NCBI GenBank assembly: GCA_036877525.1
Contig: JAZGTH010000066.1
Span: 6,360,001-6,424,000 of the forward strand
Length of the DNA: 64,000 nucleotides
Origin: Chromobotia macracanthus
Taxonomy: Eukaryota; Chordata; Actinopteri; Cypriniformes; Botiidae
Direction: 5' to 3'
Positions within the stretch are counted from its first letter, which is position 1; every line of letters begins with the position of its first letter. Shown here in pieces: positions 12,901 through 24,433 of the stretch. The notes beneath the pieces are model-generated. The model was not told where the DNA came from, did no database searches, and was given only the letters and a program-made list of their open reading frames with translations. Made by a program: the position numbers and the translations under genes.

Positions 12901-15900
12901 CTGAGAGACAGGATGTTTCTTGTGAGCTTTACTACAGAGTACAAACTGATTTAACCAAATTGACATGGTTGGTTTTAGTTCACAGGAACAAATGTTTCAC
13001 CTGTTTTGTCTGTTCTCAAACCAGAAGCGATCAGCGTTTCGTATGCGTTCAAACTGGTCCAGAAGGATGCTGGTGAACACTGGACCTGGTCCTTCCTGTG
13101 CCTCTAACATCCCACCCACAAACAGCTCCAGTCTGGAAGTGTCATTGTTGTACAAATCCGCCAGTTCCTTAAGCAACTGGGAAAATAAGTGGAAAAACAA
13201 TGAATTAAGGAAGAAAATTTTTAGACTGTGCACACAAAATTTGCTACACTGATGCAAGGATTGTTAAATCTGCAATCTGTAACTTTTGCCTCTCTGTTGC
13301 CATCTCTGTTTGAAACATAAAATTGCAGGTTACTTTACATACTTTATTTACATATGTAGAAAACAGATGAATCCAAACTGACATTTCCCAGGAAATCAGA
13401 TCTAACAGCTCAGATTATAAATCATTATTATAAGATTACTGTTGTAAGTTAAATTATCAGTGTAAGATAAGGCGACTGTTTTGAACACTAATCGGTTATA
13501 AACTCAATAACTGTTTTTGGGGTTTTTTTAACCAAAAAGTTATGGATTGCACTTTTGCTGTTGTTGGTAGGACACTGCTGCTGTATGTGGTTACTAGGGT
13601 GCTCTGAAAAGTTGGTAGTGCTCAACCAGATTTCTCCAGTTACCGTACAGCAGCATGCTAAGATATTACTGGTTGTTACTGACCCAAGTTTGAATGTTCT
13701 ATCGTTTGCCCATAAAAATCACCCTGAAAAAGAACAGTATGCTGTTCCTGTGTAGTACAAGTTATACACCAGATTTTATACCTACGGTTTGTACAGATCT
13801 TTAACCCTAAGTGTTAACAGTAATACTGATAAACATATTAACATTGACAATCCATTAATAACTTAAATACTCTATACAACAATACAAAGCAATGTTACGA
13901 GAAAGATACTGTGCAATTGTTACTGAGACATCCATTCTGGTGTTTGTATCAAATATTCATACCTGTGTATTGTTTAGCCTGGGGTTGATCTCTTCCCAGC
14001 TGTTGACTGGTGGCATATTAAAGGTCTCTCTGACCTGATTATAGCTAGGAAGCCCGAAATCACGCCCCCTCTGGATGGTCAAAGCCACTGCATCGGAACG
14101 TGAGAACCGTAGGGGCCCATACATGTAATCTAATTGACGAATGAGAGAAAATGAATTAACCAATAATTATTTAGTCATGTCCCCACACACATAATTAGTC
14201 TCTGCAAGACACCAATAAATCTCTCAACAACCTCTCAAATCCTCCCCAATGATATTGTCCTCTCTCTCAGCGATCTGAGATGCCATGCTCATCACCAGCT
14301 CATCTATATCCTGACCAGACTGTACATTTGGATTCTACAATAAAAAAGAGCTTCAGAGATGTTCTTGCTTACTGTATTCAACAGAATATGATACTATTTG
14401 AATAAATAATTATACATATAAGTAACATAACTACATGTGAAAAAAATCTATGAAAGTAAATATTTTTATGAAATGTATTTCATTTTTATTTATGGAAAAT
14501 GACTAAATTTATTAAGTAAAGCCATATTTGAAATGTTAATTATGCGTCCACTTGTCCCGTCCCGTCCCAAACCCATCTGTTATGACTCACGTGTCGGTTC
14601 CAGTAGGTGTTGCACAGGCGCAGGCCTGGAGATTTACTCCCATCTGCATTCACTGCACTTTGGTAGTGACACGTCCTGTTTCTGAACCCCAAAGATAACA
14701 TCAATAATGAACACAATTTTAGACACACAATTGAAGATGAAGTAAAACTAAAACCTGTGTATTAAAATATTTTAAAGACGAGTTACTCATTGATATTGCT
14801 GTTGTCAGTGTTTTTTAAGAATTAGCTTAAATTTCACAATATTACAAAGGCAAAGAAAATAAGTAATTTAAGTATATTGTCATTGAAGTACCTTTTATAA
14901 ACACCAGGTGGTGCAAGAGTCAGTCCAAACCTCACAGCAGCTGCTTCAAACTCAGCAGAGATGCCTGGATCAACATGTTTCTGATAGCCTGCAGAATGCC
15001 AGAAGTAAAGAGTGACCCTTTAACAAATTCATGCAACTTCACTGACTCTCAAGCAACTTCATGAGGTGCATTCTGGGAAGATTAAAATAGTAAACTATTA
15101 AAAGCATCCTTGTGAATTCCCAGTTAACAGGGACCATTCTCAGACTGCTGGCTAACGTTCTCTAAAAGTTCTATCAAAGTTACCAAAAAATGTTCTTGCA
15201 TAAACGTTAGTAGAACTTTTTTACCAATATATATTATATATATCAAAAATGTTATTAAGTAGTTAGTGGAACGTTTTGAAGATGTTACAGAATGAAATGT
15301 TCGAATAGCGTTCTTATAACCAAGCAATAACATTAATATGTCATTCCTAGAACGTTCAAAATAAAATTTTTTAACATTTTTGCTGCTTATGTTAGGGAAA
15401 CAGCATTTTATAAAATTGTTAGGTTGGTTCTAGGCACCAACTGGCTACATATATTCCTTCACTCTATAAATAAAAACGTTCTTGCCTTCAGTTATTTGCA
15501 GAGGAAGAATACTATTGATGGTTATTCTTACTACAATTAAACTGTGGTAATTTGGTTTAGTGAACACAAAAGAATGACAAAGACTCATAACCCATATTTA
15601 TTATGGTTCAAACACTAACAGCAGTAACTATTGTATTTTCACAGTAGTTGTGGTTTGCATTTACTGCCACTCATTTTTGGCAGAAATTACATATGTGGCA
15701 TGTGTTAACCTGTAATGACGTAGAAGCCAAGTCCATGCTGCCAACTGCAAAGCCAACTACATTACGTAAAAGCCGTAAGAGATCTTTTAACAAACCACAG
15801 ATTAGACTTGTGTAGCTAGACTTTTAATATGCGGCATAAAGTCTGGCCCAATTTGTTGCTTATTCTGGCCTTCATTTTAGGCGAAAGGTTATCTGAATAG

Positions 15901-18900
15901 CTACCACAAGAATAGACCAACAAAAACAAATCTAGGAAGTATTTGCGTAGTCAACTTGCAGTCAATAAAAATAGCAAAAACCTAGTTGATAACAGTGGGT
16001 TTGTAATTAGAATTTTAGTCTGTCCAAAAATAACAGGTGCAAATTATTGCATAGACAAAACATAGCAGAATATACAGATATGCTTCTGGGTATCTAGTAT
16101 ACTGACTACTACCAAGTGTAAATAAAACATTCATTTTATCTATCGTTACCTTTCAAACATGTTATATCACTAACCTGGCAACCTTCTCTATCAGAAACAT
16201 TCATTCCTTGGTGTTTTGTTCCAATATTCCAATATTTTTAGGAAGACTAGTGCAGTGGAATCGGATCATAACTCTCTTTTGCTAATGCTTGCCAGTTTTG
16301 TGTGCACTATGTATCAGAGGAAGAGAAGCTCTGCTAAACTGCTAATCCTCTGCCATTGTGCTAACATGTTTCCCACAACGCTTCTGTTTCAAATGAACTA
16401 TCTTTGTAGTCTGCTATGAAACTTCTTTTATACCTAGGTAATGTTTATTTACAACATGGCCAGTGGGGCTGATTCTTAGGGGCCTCGGACTGCCTTGGGC
16501 TGAAGGTGTGTGTCCAGGTGCTTCATGGGAAATTCATCCAGCTGATCCAGATTTTGACATTTTCTCCATTATAAGACAACCTTTAACTTAACATTACATA
16601 ACTACTTCACATGCTAACGTGTGAAGTACTCTCTCACGTTCACATGCATATGAATGCAAGAAAATAGATTTGAATCGAACAGTGGGTCGACCATGGGCAG
16701 GCCGTGGGTGAGTCGTCTGAGGCTTAAACTAACCACAGATTAACTGAGCATGTCCACATCCACACACACCCACACGCAGAACTCTCACCTGAATAAGAAG
16801 AAACCTGAATTCCCAGGTAGGCCGGAAGCCACTCATAGAATGCTATATTCTGAAAATAAAACACACGCACAGAAATCATTAATAACTTTATTTATGAGAA
16901 AGTTTTCAAAAGAGGACGTGAAGAAAAGATACTGTCATATGTTATGCCTGTCCAAATTGGCACCTGTTAAGTGTTGTGAGTAATAGAGGACTATTGGCTT
17001 TACCTGAAATGTTGCAATAACCCTCTTTCGAGCATTTTGGAAAAGCTCTTCATCTGACCATGTGGGGTGTTTCTCGTACAGTTTGGAGGCCAGGTAATTG
17101 TGGTAACGAAACCAAATAATTCCCTCGACGACTGAAAAGATGTTTTCATTGGCCCAGGCATTTCCAAACTCTGGACATGCAAAATAAGCACTTAAAGCAC
17201 TTTGCATATTACATGTATATCATTTCTGTGAAAGCTGTGTGAGATCCTGATTACTGCTACAGAAATCCCCATCAAGATTTGTGAGCAATCATTAATATCC
17301 TCTCACCTTTCATGTAAAAATGTTGATATTTATATTAGTTATGTGTGCATTTTGATTCAAATCATGTTAAAACAGAATCCACATTAAATATATAGAAATT
17401 AAAAAAATCTTCAAGTTTTTGAATGCAGTTTCATATGCTTTCAGCACTCAGATTAAATGCATATATTGAAGGGAATTCAAACAAGTATGGCTTGTTGGTA
17501 TCACAAATGTCTGAACGTTAGTTATAATGGGTATCTGGATTATCAGTCATTGGGTTATTAAGTGGTGGTTGTGGTCCATTAGAATTGTTCAACACCACAC
17601 CTCAGTCTCTTACTGACATTATGTCATTGTTCACAACTACATGAGCATTATAATGGGGTTTTATTGGACTGCAGGAGGAAATAAATCTTGACAGAAATTT
17701 CCTGACAAACACAGAAACAAAGACAAAATATTTTTGTGGAAACCAAAAGCATCAAACAGAGGCTGTCTATAGATCTTAAAGAGGCTGTTAACAAAAAAAT
17801 AGACCCCTTTAAATTAGCCTGCTAGCATCAAACCTGAATATACAAAATGACTGACAGGTAGAAAGCATTTATGTTTGAAGTTTTATCATTGACTAGAAAA
17901 GGCTAGGCTACTACGGCTGGTATTTGTGGTAAGTGGTATTTCTGTCCAAAAGACTTGGACAGAACCCAGACCAGTTCATTTTGCTGTTTAATGGCAACAC
18001 TGTGGGAAAGTAGCAGAAATAAATTCCAGGTACCCTGACTGTATGACAAAAAAAACAAATGCTTTCCTTACCATAGAGTGTCTGAGAACCAGGACCAGTG
18101 GTGGGGTCTGGTGCACTCCACATGAGATAACTGCTACTGCTCTGCCTGGGCATATCCTGAGAGGAACCTGAGGCCAAAAGCCCCCTGGAAAATGTTCTCA
18201 AGGCATCACACCAAGAACTGGAAGAGCCATAGATGGAGCTGCCATCTATCCATGCAGTCACATGATTCACCTGAAAGAATGATGGGTAGGTTTAGTATGA
18301 ACTAAAGTGTGGCCACAGGGGCCATATACTGTGGCTGTTCTACACATGCACATGTCCTGTCCTTTCTGTTACCTGTGTGCGGGGGTTGTTGGGACTTTTG
18401 CCTGTGCTGTGGTCCCACGCTGCTCTCTGGAACTGAAGCAGGACTGGTTCTGAGGAGTTGGAGCCAAAGACGGGGTCGTCTTTTTGGACTTCAATATGCA
18501 TGAACTCAGGGGGGCAACCAGGCCTTCTGGCTTCTGAGATCTCAGACCATACATGATAACCTGATGCAATAACAAAACAAAAAAAAAAAACTTAAAACAA
18601 ACTTTAGCAGATTAAATCTTTAGTCATTTTAATTTTAATAAATGTAAATATAATTGATCTAATTGAGTCCTAGTACAGTGGGATTCCTTGACTCTCATTG
18701 AACTGATCATTTCTGAATTCAATACAACTGAAGTGTAAACTTTGAAAACCCACATGCGTGTTAGAGCTGCAGTCTCATTTGTGCGCGTCTTAGGTTTCGA
18801 ACTCGTCATGTAATATTAAACTAACACAATATTTTATATTTATATTTATGATCACACTTTCTAAAATGTCATTAAGTTACGTTTCAACATATATGATATC

Positions 18901-20628
18901 ATGCGTCTATACATCTCAACCAGCTCTAGTGCAAATGCACTAAAAAATGTAAAACCCTATTTATATTGTCTATGTGGAAACTGAGTTTTAAGGACAATTT
19001 CTAACCCGTAAACACAAACCTACTGTGGAATATGTGAAACATTAAGTCTATTATCACGCTGACAGAAAAAATCTAAGATTACCCAACTCAAATCTGCTTA
19101 ATTTTTGAAGTGTGAACAGGGAAATAAGGTATGAAATGTGTACGTAATCTATAAATAACTGGTACAAGTCTGATCCAAACCAAAATCAAATTTTTTGTAA
19201 TGCAAGATTAAGTGTCGGGCTTTTCAGATGGACGTCCCTGATTGTAAAAGATCCTGGAGCACCGGTCCCATTAGCCCAGTCTATAATCTGTCCTTCAGTA
19301 CAGTAGGAATTCATTTGTCTTTTAAAACCAGTTCACTTACATAGTCCTAGAGAACTAGACAATAAAGGTTCTTTGTGGCGCTCCAAAGGGTTCTCCTATA
19401 GCATCAAAACCATAAGGTTCTTCCTTTTAAGGTAACCGAGGATGCAGCCTTTAATGCAATTTAATCTTGCTGGAAATGTGAAACTGTGAAACTATAATTA
19501 AAGACTTGGCATCTTGTTTAATGAAGGATCACTCACCAAATGCCACAGAGAGAACGGTTCTGTTTCTGTAGGACAGCAGGCCGGACGGGCCGCTCATGGC
19601 CGCGTTGCTAATGCGGCGGGGGTTGGGCAGGTGCGGTTCCTTTCGGGGCAGATAAACGCCATCAGCGTACTGCGCCGGCAGGAGGCGCACCAGAGCTGAA
19701 TCTGAGGAGCATTGCGAGAATGTTTCAAAAGTTTCTTTCACAGTTATATTTTTTAAGATTAATAACTTTTATTCACTCACTCGCAGCCCCTCGGTCATGA
19801 TATGCCAGATTATTGTAATGTCCGTCGTTCCTCTGAACTTCCCAGGTAATGGCAGAATTGGCACCTGTTTGTTCAAAACAGAGTCAAAGGAATTATGGCG
19901 ACTAAATCTATAACAATTTACGCATATATTTTCTATTTTAACTTTTATTTATATATTTACATATTATACAATATTAAGTTGAACAATATTTCCAGCTATT
20001 TTAATATTAGATGTTTATTAACTTAATAATGTTTGATAAAGCGAACTATAAAAGTTATAATAAAAGAATTTCATTATAATGAATAGTAATGGAAAAACTT
20101 TCATTATAATAGTTTTATAAGTGCATTTTGCAAATAAACACAATGCAGGAAAGGTTCATTATTAAAACTATTTAGGCTTTGTACTTCTAAACGAGTCAGT
20201 CAACAATCTGAATAAAAAGTGTATTTGAAATGTATAATTAATGACATTTTCTAATGCTCTTTAATAACAGCAATATTAAACTGGCAAGGATTTCACAAGT
20301 CTGTGCAAAACTGGATGAATCATGTAATCCAAGCATGACCTGAGTTTATAGCAAAGAGGCGCTGTGTGCGCTTCCATTAATACAATCTCACGTTTTGTGC
20401 ATAGGAGTTCACCTGATCAATGTCAAAAAATGTGCCCTATAAATACTGCAGAATCTCCAATAGTCATTATTTCTTTTTCCATTTGTTTTCAATCTTCCTC
20501 TTAAACTGTATTTCAAGGTTTCAATTCCAGCACAATGAGATTAATTTAGTTCAATTCTACTCACAAATGGCTGTACACAGAACAAACAGCGCAGGTAAAC
20601 TTCTCCAGAGCACCCGAAACAAACTCAT
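3975..20628 (-). CDS. duox: Dual oxidase (DUOX), 33 coding exons, about 1504 aa
   Basis: NADPH oxidase of the plasma membrane that releases H2O2 outside the cell for thyroid hormone synthesis and mucosal defence. Coding exons (high to low): 20565-20628, 19781-19864, 19537-19701, 18373-18560, 18072-18270, 17004-17170, 16789-16849, 14892-14988, 14591-14681, 14232-14334, 13963-14129, 13001-13176, 12782-12900, 12549-12689, 12081-12194, 11771-11970, 11332-11517, 11044-11257, 10654-10747, 10287-10447, 10116-10130, 9899-9965, 8825-9003, 8402-8632, 7791-7890, 7630-7679, 7392-7519, 6800-6953, 5877-6109, 5577-5735, 4662-4817, 4352-4480, 3975-4097; all phases agree. A signal peptide starts MSLFRVLWRSLPALFVLCTA. 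The peroxidase-like ectodomain covers about 22-550, then one membrane helix near 595-617, EF-hands (824-835 canonical; 860-871 degraded), and the six-helix oxidase. Predicted haem histidines are H1083/H1097 and H1178/H1191. FAD motif HPFTLTSAP lies near 1272, NADPH motifs GAGIGVTPF near 1340 and CGPPG near 1473; the C-terminus is HHYENF. Human DUOX1/2 are about 1550 aa. Confidence 0.97.
5318..5466 (+). repeat. tRNA-derived SINE (most complete copy)
   Basis: A tRNA-like head contains an A-box-like GCTCAGCTGGTA and a B-box-like GGTTTGATTCC. The tail is CGCTTTGGGTAAAAGTGTCTG followed by CCAAATGCATAAA. It lies in a duox intron. The tail matches the end of the LINE fragment at 30105-30485. Confidence 0.8.
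7106..7190 (+). repeat. SINE fragment, same family as 5318
   Basis: Keeps the B-box GGTTCGATTCCCAG and the middle part (AGCTTGAATGTGCATTGGCTG) but has lost the head and most of the tail. It lies in a duox intron. Confidence 0.6.
7985..8115 (+). repeat. SINE copy, same family as 5318
   Basis: Head TGTAGCTCAATTATGAGAGC, then AAGGTCATGGGTCTGAATTC (degenerate B box), and a tail with CACTTTGGATTAAAGTGTCTG. It lies in a duox intron between the exons at 7791-7890 and 8402-8632. Confidence 0.7.
9050..9175 (+). repeat. SINE copy, decayed
   Basis: The head CCAGTAGCTCAACTGGTAG and the B-box-like GATTTGAATCCCAGG are visible; the tail is not recognisable. It lies in a duox intron. Confidence 0.55.
9240..9370 (+). 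repeat. GTTGCTAGG-type repeat cluster
   Basis: Imperfect repeats of the form GCTATGTGGTTGCTAAGGT, ending in AGTCAAAAGA. Further clusters of this type are at 11540-11665, 13555-13640, 26845-26965 (reverse strand), 42645-42735 and 61095-61165. No coding content. Confidence 0.6.
11540..11665 (+). repeat. GTTGCTAGG-type repeat cluster
   Basis: Contains several near-copies of GTTGCTAGGTGGTTGCTAGG and ends in AAGTCAAAAGAG, as the cluster at 9240 does. It sits in the duox intron above the exon at 11332-11517. Confidence 0.6.
13271..13551 (+). repeat. Short TIR element, copy 1 (in duox intron)
   Basis: Both ends are inverted copies of the same sequence: TGCAATCTGTAACTTTTGCC at the left and the reverse complement of TGCAATCCATAACTTTTT at the right. 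The interior has no coding capacity. Related copies occur at 43507-43750 (same orientation, left end missing) and 53178-53304 (opposite orientation, one half). This is a non-autonomous DNA-transposon-like (MITE) family. The outer bases TTTAA next to two of the copies hint at a TTAA target, which is a guess. Confidence 0.7.
14989..16788. other. Large duox intron with repeat debris
   Basis: This 1.8 kb intron separates two peroxidase-domain exons. The first part (15120-15440) is rich in near-palindromic GAACGTT / AACGTTCT motifs and looks like a decayed short repeat element. The rest is unique AT-rich sequence in which I see no exon. Confidence 0.5.
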
Positions 20629-20670
20629 TGTTGAAAGCCGATGGAGCACCTCTTCACAAGAGCACTTCAC
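20565..20670 (-). other. duox: duox exon carrying the start codon and 5' UTR
   Basis: On the minus strand a pyrimidine-rich tract ending TTCTAAG at about 20671-20682 gives a good acceptor, so this exon probably runs from 20670 to the donor GTGAGTAG just below 20565. The ATG at 20626-20628 is chosen because it opens a hydrophobic signal peptide and joins in phase to the peroxidase domain. The 42 bases above it are 5' UTR. Confidence 0.75.
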
Positions 20671-20817
20671 CTTAGAAAAAACACACACAATACACCCTGT
20701 TCGGTACTCTGTGTTACAACAGACAAAAATAAAATGTTAAAGTTTAGAAGAAATACTTGAACGATTTAACAAATGCGATATACGGAAGAACTCGAACGGA
20801 CGCGGAACTCGACTCAC

Positions 20818-21434
20818 CTGTCCGGCACTAACAGGTCGAATGGCGGCGAGAATTAAAAAGGAAAGCCTGGGTGACGGATGGAAGGATCCGACCCACATGC
20901 ACACCTGACTCTTCAGCCTGAATTTATGCCGATGGGACGGTCGTAGGAGGTCGACACCTTCTGTTCTCTGGAAACACCAATCGATGCAAATCAAAGCTAT
21001 AATTAGCAAGTGAGAGCATTTAAGAGATGTGCGGCGACCGAGTCACCTCATTTCCATCGCGCACCTTTCGCCGTGAGGTTTTAAGGCGCTCCTTACAGGT
21101 AAGTTGCAACGCTGCTTTGTAAACGTCTGATAGTGAACAGCCAGTTTCAGCAGATCTGAGGAAGATCTGATATCGGTTGATTTACAGTCTCAATCTGAGT
21201 ATCGGTTTTCGGGCTCACAATCACAGGATCGCTTTAACCGAGCCCGCATCATTTGCATCATAACGGGCTGCTTTAAGAGCAGCGATCGTCGCTATATCAA
21301 TAGCGACTATTAAAAGACGGATCTGAAGCAAAAAGCGAAGAGGGTTATGGACTGTTATCTTTCATCTCCAGGTAACTGAGACTTTGGCCAACATTGGACT
21401 GCTTTCAGCTTCGGTTCTCGACTGAGGAGAGAGG
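20818..21434. promoter_or_regulatory. Shared duox/duoxa intergenic promoter region
   Basis: The two start codons are divergent and about 0.8 kb apart. On the minus strand a strong donor (CAG followed by GTGAGTCG, exon edge at 20818) marks a likely non-coding first duox exon reaching to roughly 20960-21050. On the plus strand the duoxa leader runs directly into its ATG at 21435. The interval is richer in CpG than its surroundings (about 20780-21340) and no TATA box stands out. Head-to-head DUOX/DUOXA organisation with co-expression is established in vertebrates. The exact transcription starts are not visible. Confidence 0.7.
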
Positions 21435-24433
21435 ATGACTTTCTACGATGGCATTTACCCGTTTTACCCGCTACAAAGGAGCCCGTTTATCATCGACATC
21501 AGCGTTCTGGTTTTGATTCTGGTTTTCTCGGTTTTGGCCGTCAGCTTTCTGGTCATTCTGCCGGGAATACGTGGCAAATCGGTCAGTGCTTCTCACTTAG
21601 GTCCAATTTGCCTCCCTGGATATGTCGCTTCATTGTTTTCCTCACCTTTAAGTCGCTTTGGATAAAAGCGTCTCCTAATGACTCAATGTAATGTACATGT
21701 TCTTGCTGCATCTTATTCCACAAAGCCCTTTTGATCCAGAACCATTTTGGCATTAAAGGTTTATAATATAATGATTTCTGAGTTCTTTGATACACCAGTA
21801 TATAGATAAATGTCCTTCTATGTAAAACCATTCGGGTCTTAAGAATTAAAAGGAATAAAATGTGATTTGCTTTTTTGCAGAGACTGCTCTGGATGTTCAG
21901 GATAATCATTAGTTTATTCATTGGAGCTGTTTTAGTTGGTGAGTACTTTTCTCTAAATAAGAAGTTGCTGCCAGATGTATATAATATAAACCATATATGT
22001 ATATAATATAAACCAATGACTCTTAAAAGCATATGGACGCGCAAGCCACAGATTGAAAATGTACACATTACATTGCATTTTAGGGGAAATATTCAAGTGT
22101 CACCTAAAAAACGACATCCAAGACTTTTCCTTAGAACTAACGTATCTTTTCTGAACCATTTTTGTAATTATATTTAACCATCTGGTCAAAAGGTCATTTT
22201 TGGATGTATGAAGTTTCCATCAAATTCACACAGGTGACAACTTGTGTCTGGCAAAGAGAAAGTATCCAAGTATTTCATTTAAAACCTACCAAATGCATTT
22301 TTGTGAAGTGTGCTTGTACTGTATTTGTTGCCATTTGGTTTAATATTTTGTTATTTAATTCAATGGCATTTAGTGTCCAAATTCTGGGGCCACTGCAAAT
22401 TCGCATTCAATATACATACACCGAATTTGGAAGGTCCCAGCTTAAGCGAATAGAAATAAGTAATCATGATGATTACTTATAACAGTCATCGAGCTCATGT
22501 AACTGGTTGTAAACTTTTCCTGTCCACTTAAGTGTTGAATTTTACTGGAAATTGGGCTGAAGCCAGAATAAAGGCCAATGCCTCTTACAAGTCCTTCAGT
22601 AATGCAGTGGTGTCTGCTGAGGTGGGGCTACATGTTGGACTGTATGGAGTCAACATCACACTCAGAGGTGAGTCATTTTCATTAAGACTATGCATCATTA
22701 CTGTATTTGTAACTGTACAATAGTGTATACATGACATCATCATGATAAAATTACATCATGTGGCTAACATAACCACTCTTTGGCTTCATTCTGTTATGTA
22801 ACGTCCTCTTTTTACAACCCAAACAAATTCCATGGATAAAAATGTCCCACCCCACATTTTTTATTGTTGAATATGTTGTTTCACTCAGAAATGCATCCGA
22901 TTGCGAAGGTAAAATTGGGCGCAATTGACGTTTCATGTTGCCTTCAATTTAAGGGAATTAAAGAAATTTTTTAGATTAATATCCTGGCCACTTTTCTTCA
23001 TATAAAGAAAGTGAATGGAGACTGGGGCTGGCTAAAAACAGTACGGTTTGTGTCATGCTGTATTTTTGTGGAGTCATTAATAGCTTTGTGTGTCAATCAC
23101 TGATAATCTTTCAGTCCAATCTCACTTTTATATCTATAAAATGATTTGTCCTTTATACGCATATATGAATATATTTTAATATCGGTTTCTATAGGAACCC
23201 CGGTATTGCAGATAAATGAGACCATAGACTACAATGAAGTCTTCAGGTGGTCTGGAGACATAGATGACCAATATGCTGACGCACTGGAGAGGGGTCTGCC
23301 CAACCCCATCCTGTATATTGCAGAGAAGTTCACTCGCAACAGCGCTTGTGGACTGATCTACCAATACAGATATTCTGGACGCTTTGCATCAGCTAATCTG
23401 TGGTAAGTCACACCGATGTACAGAACAAAATCTTACTCAGTTCTATTCAACAACTGCAAAGAAGCTTAAGTAAAGAATGGTCTCGTCCCACAGGACAGCT
23501 TTCTGCTGCTGGCTGTTGGCCAATATCCTCTTTTCAATGCCCGTCATCCTCTATGCCGGCTACATGATGATGGTCACGGCCGCTTTCATCTTCTTCTCCA
23601 TGGCTTCCTTCTCGACTATATACAACACGCCCCCATGTAACTTCGCTATAGGCACAGAGTCATTTCAAGCAAATTACAGTCATTCATTCTGGCTAGCTTT
23701 GGTAACAGGTAAATGCTCCTTATAAGAAATCATGACTTATAAATTCAGTGACTTTTACATTAAAACCATGTTAAATATCTTAACATAAATTAAATTGATT
23801 TAAATCAATGGTTCAAAGCAAAACGAACAGGGGCAAAAGGAAATAAAAAAACAAAAATAACCATATAATTGTTGTTATTGTGGATTTTTTAGGTTTGCTG
23901 TGCACTGTGATTGGTTCAATGGTGGTGCTACTGGGGTGTCTATTTCCTGCAAAGATGAGGGAGGCATTTAGTGTGGGCGTGGACATTGAGGATGAGGAAT
24001 GTCACACTGGAGAAGGCTACCTCAACAAAGGCTTTCAAGAGGGGGTGCTTTATGAAGACATAAAACAGACAGGACATGGCAAGGAACCTCAGCAGATCAC
24101 TACATTAACGGTAAGTCTCATAGCAGGAATACACTCTCTTTATGAGCTAGATGTTTATTTCCATAAAATGGAAAAATGAAAATTCTGTCACTATTTATGT
24201 TTTTATTTATTGTTCTAAACTTAACACCTTAAAAACTATGAAAGTAGACAATATGACTTCAGAGGACTTGTGTATATTCCATATGGAATTCTGTAGCTCA
24301 TATGGTAGAGTATGGTGCTACCAATGCTAATATCCTGGGTTTGCTGACATAATATGTTGCTTGAAAACACAGTGTCACTGCTATTTGATTAAAAGATGAT
24401 TTTGTTTTGTCTCTTTCTTAACAGCGACTTTGA
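21435..24433 (+). CDS. duoxa: Dual oxidase maturation factor (DUOXA), 7 exons, 329 aa
   Basis: ER/plasma-membrane partner needed for DUOX to leave the ER and reach the surface as an active H2O2 producer. Exons: 21435-21581, 21881-21938, 22533-22667, 23195-23402, 23494-23708, 23893-24110, 24425-24433; the last exon only adds Arg-Leu and the TGA stop. The phases agree and the length matches human DUOXA1 (343) and DUOXA2 (320). The family signature VILPGIRGK ends the first membrane helix, followed by LFIGAVLV, a luminal/extracellular loop with sequons NFT, NAS, NIT and NET, then CCWLLANILFSMPV and LLCTVIGSMVVLLGC helices (five in total) and an acidic cytoplasmic tail. It is divergent from duox, with which it must act. 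Intron 1 contains a SINE/L2-type tail at 21646-21700. Confidence 0.97.
24285..24405 (+). repeat. SINE copy, decayed (duoxa last intron)
   Basis: Head TCTGTAGCTCATATGGTAGA and the following GTGCTACCAATGCTAAT resemble the SINE at 27245-27380. The B box is reduced to CTGGGTTTGCTGA and the tail is unrecognisable. Confidence 0.5.

Noticed and set aside
21583..22068. A 161-codon minus-strand open frame opposite duoxa
   Set aside because: It runs through duoxa intron 1 and antisense to exon 2, with no family resemblance and AT-driven composition.
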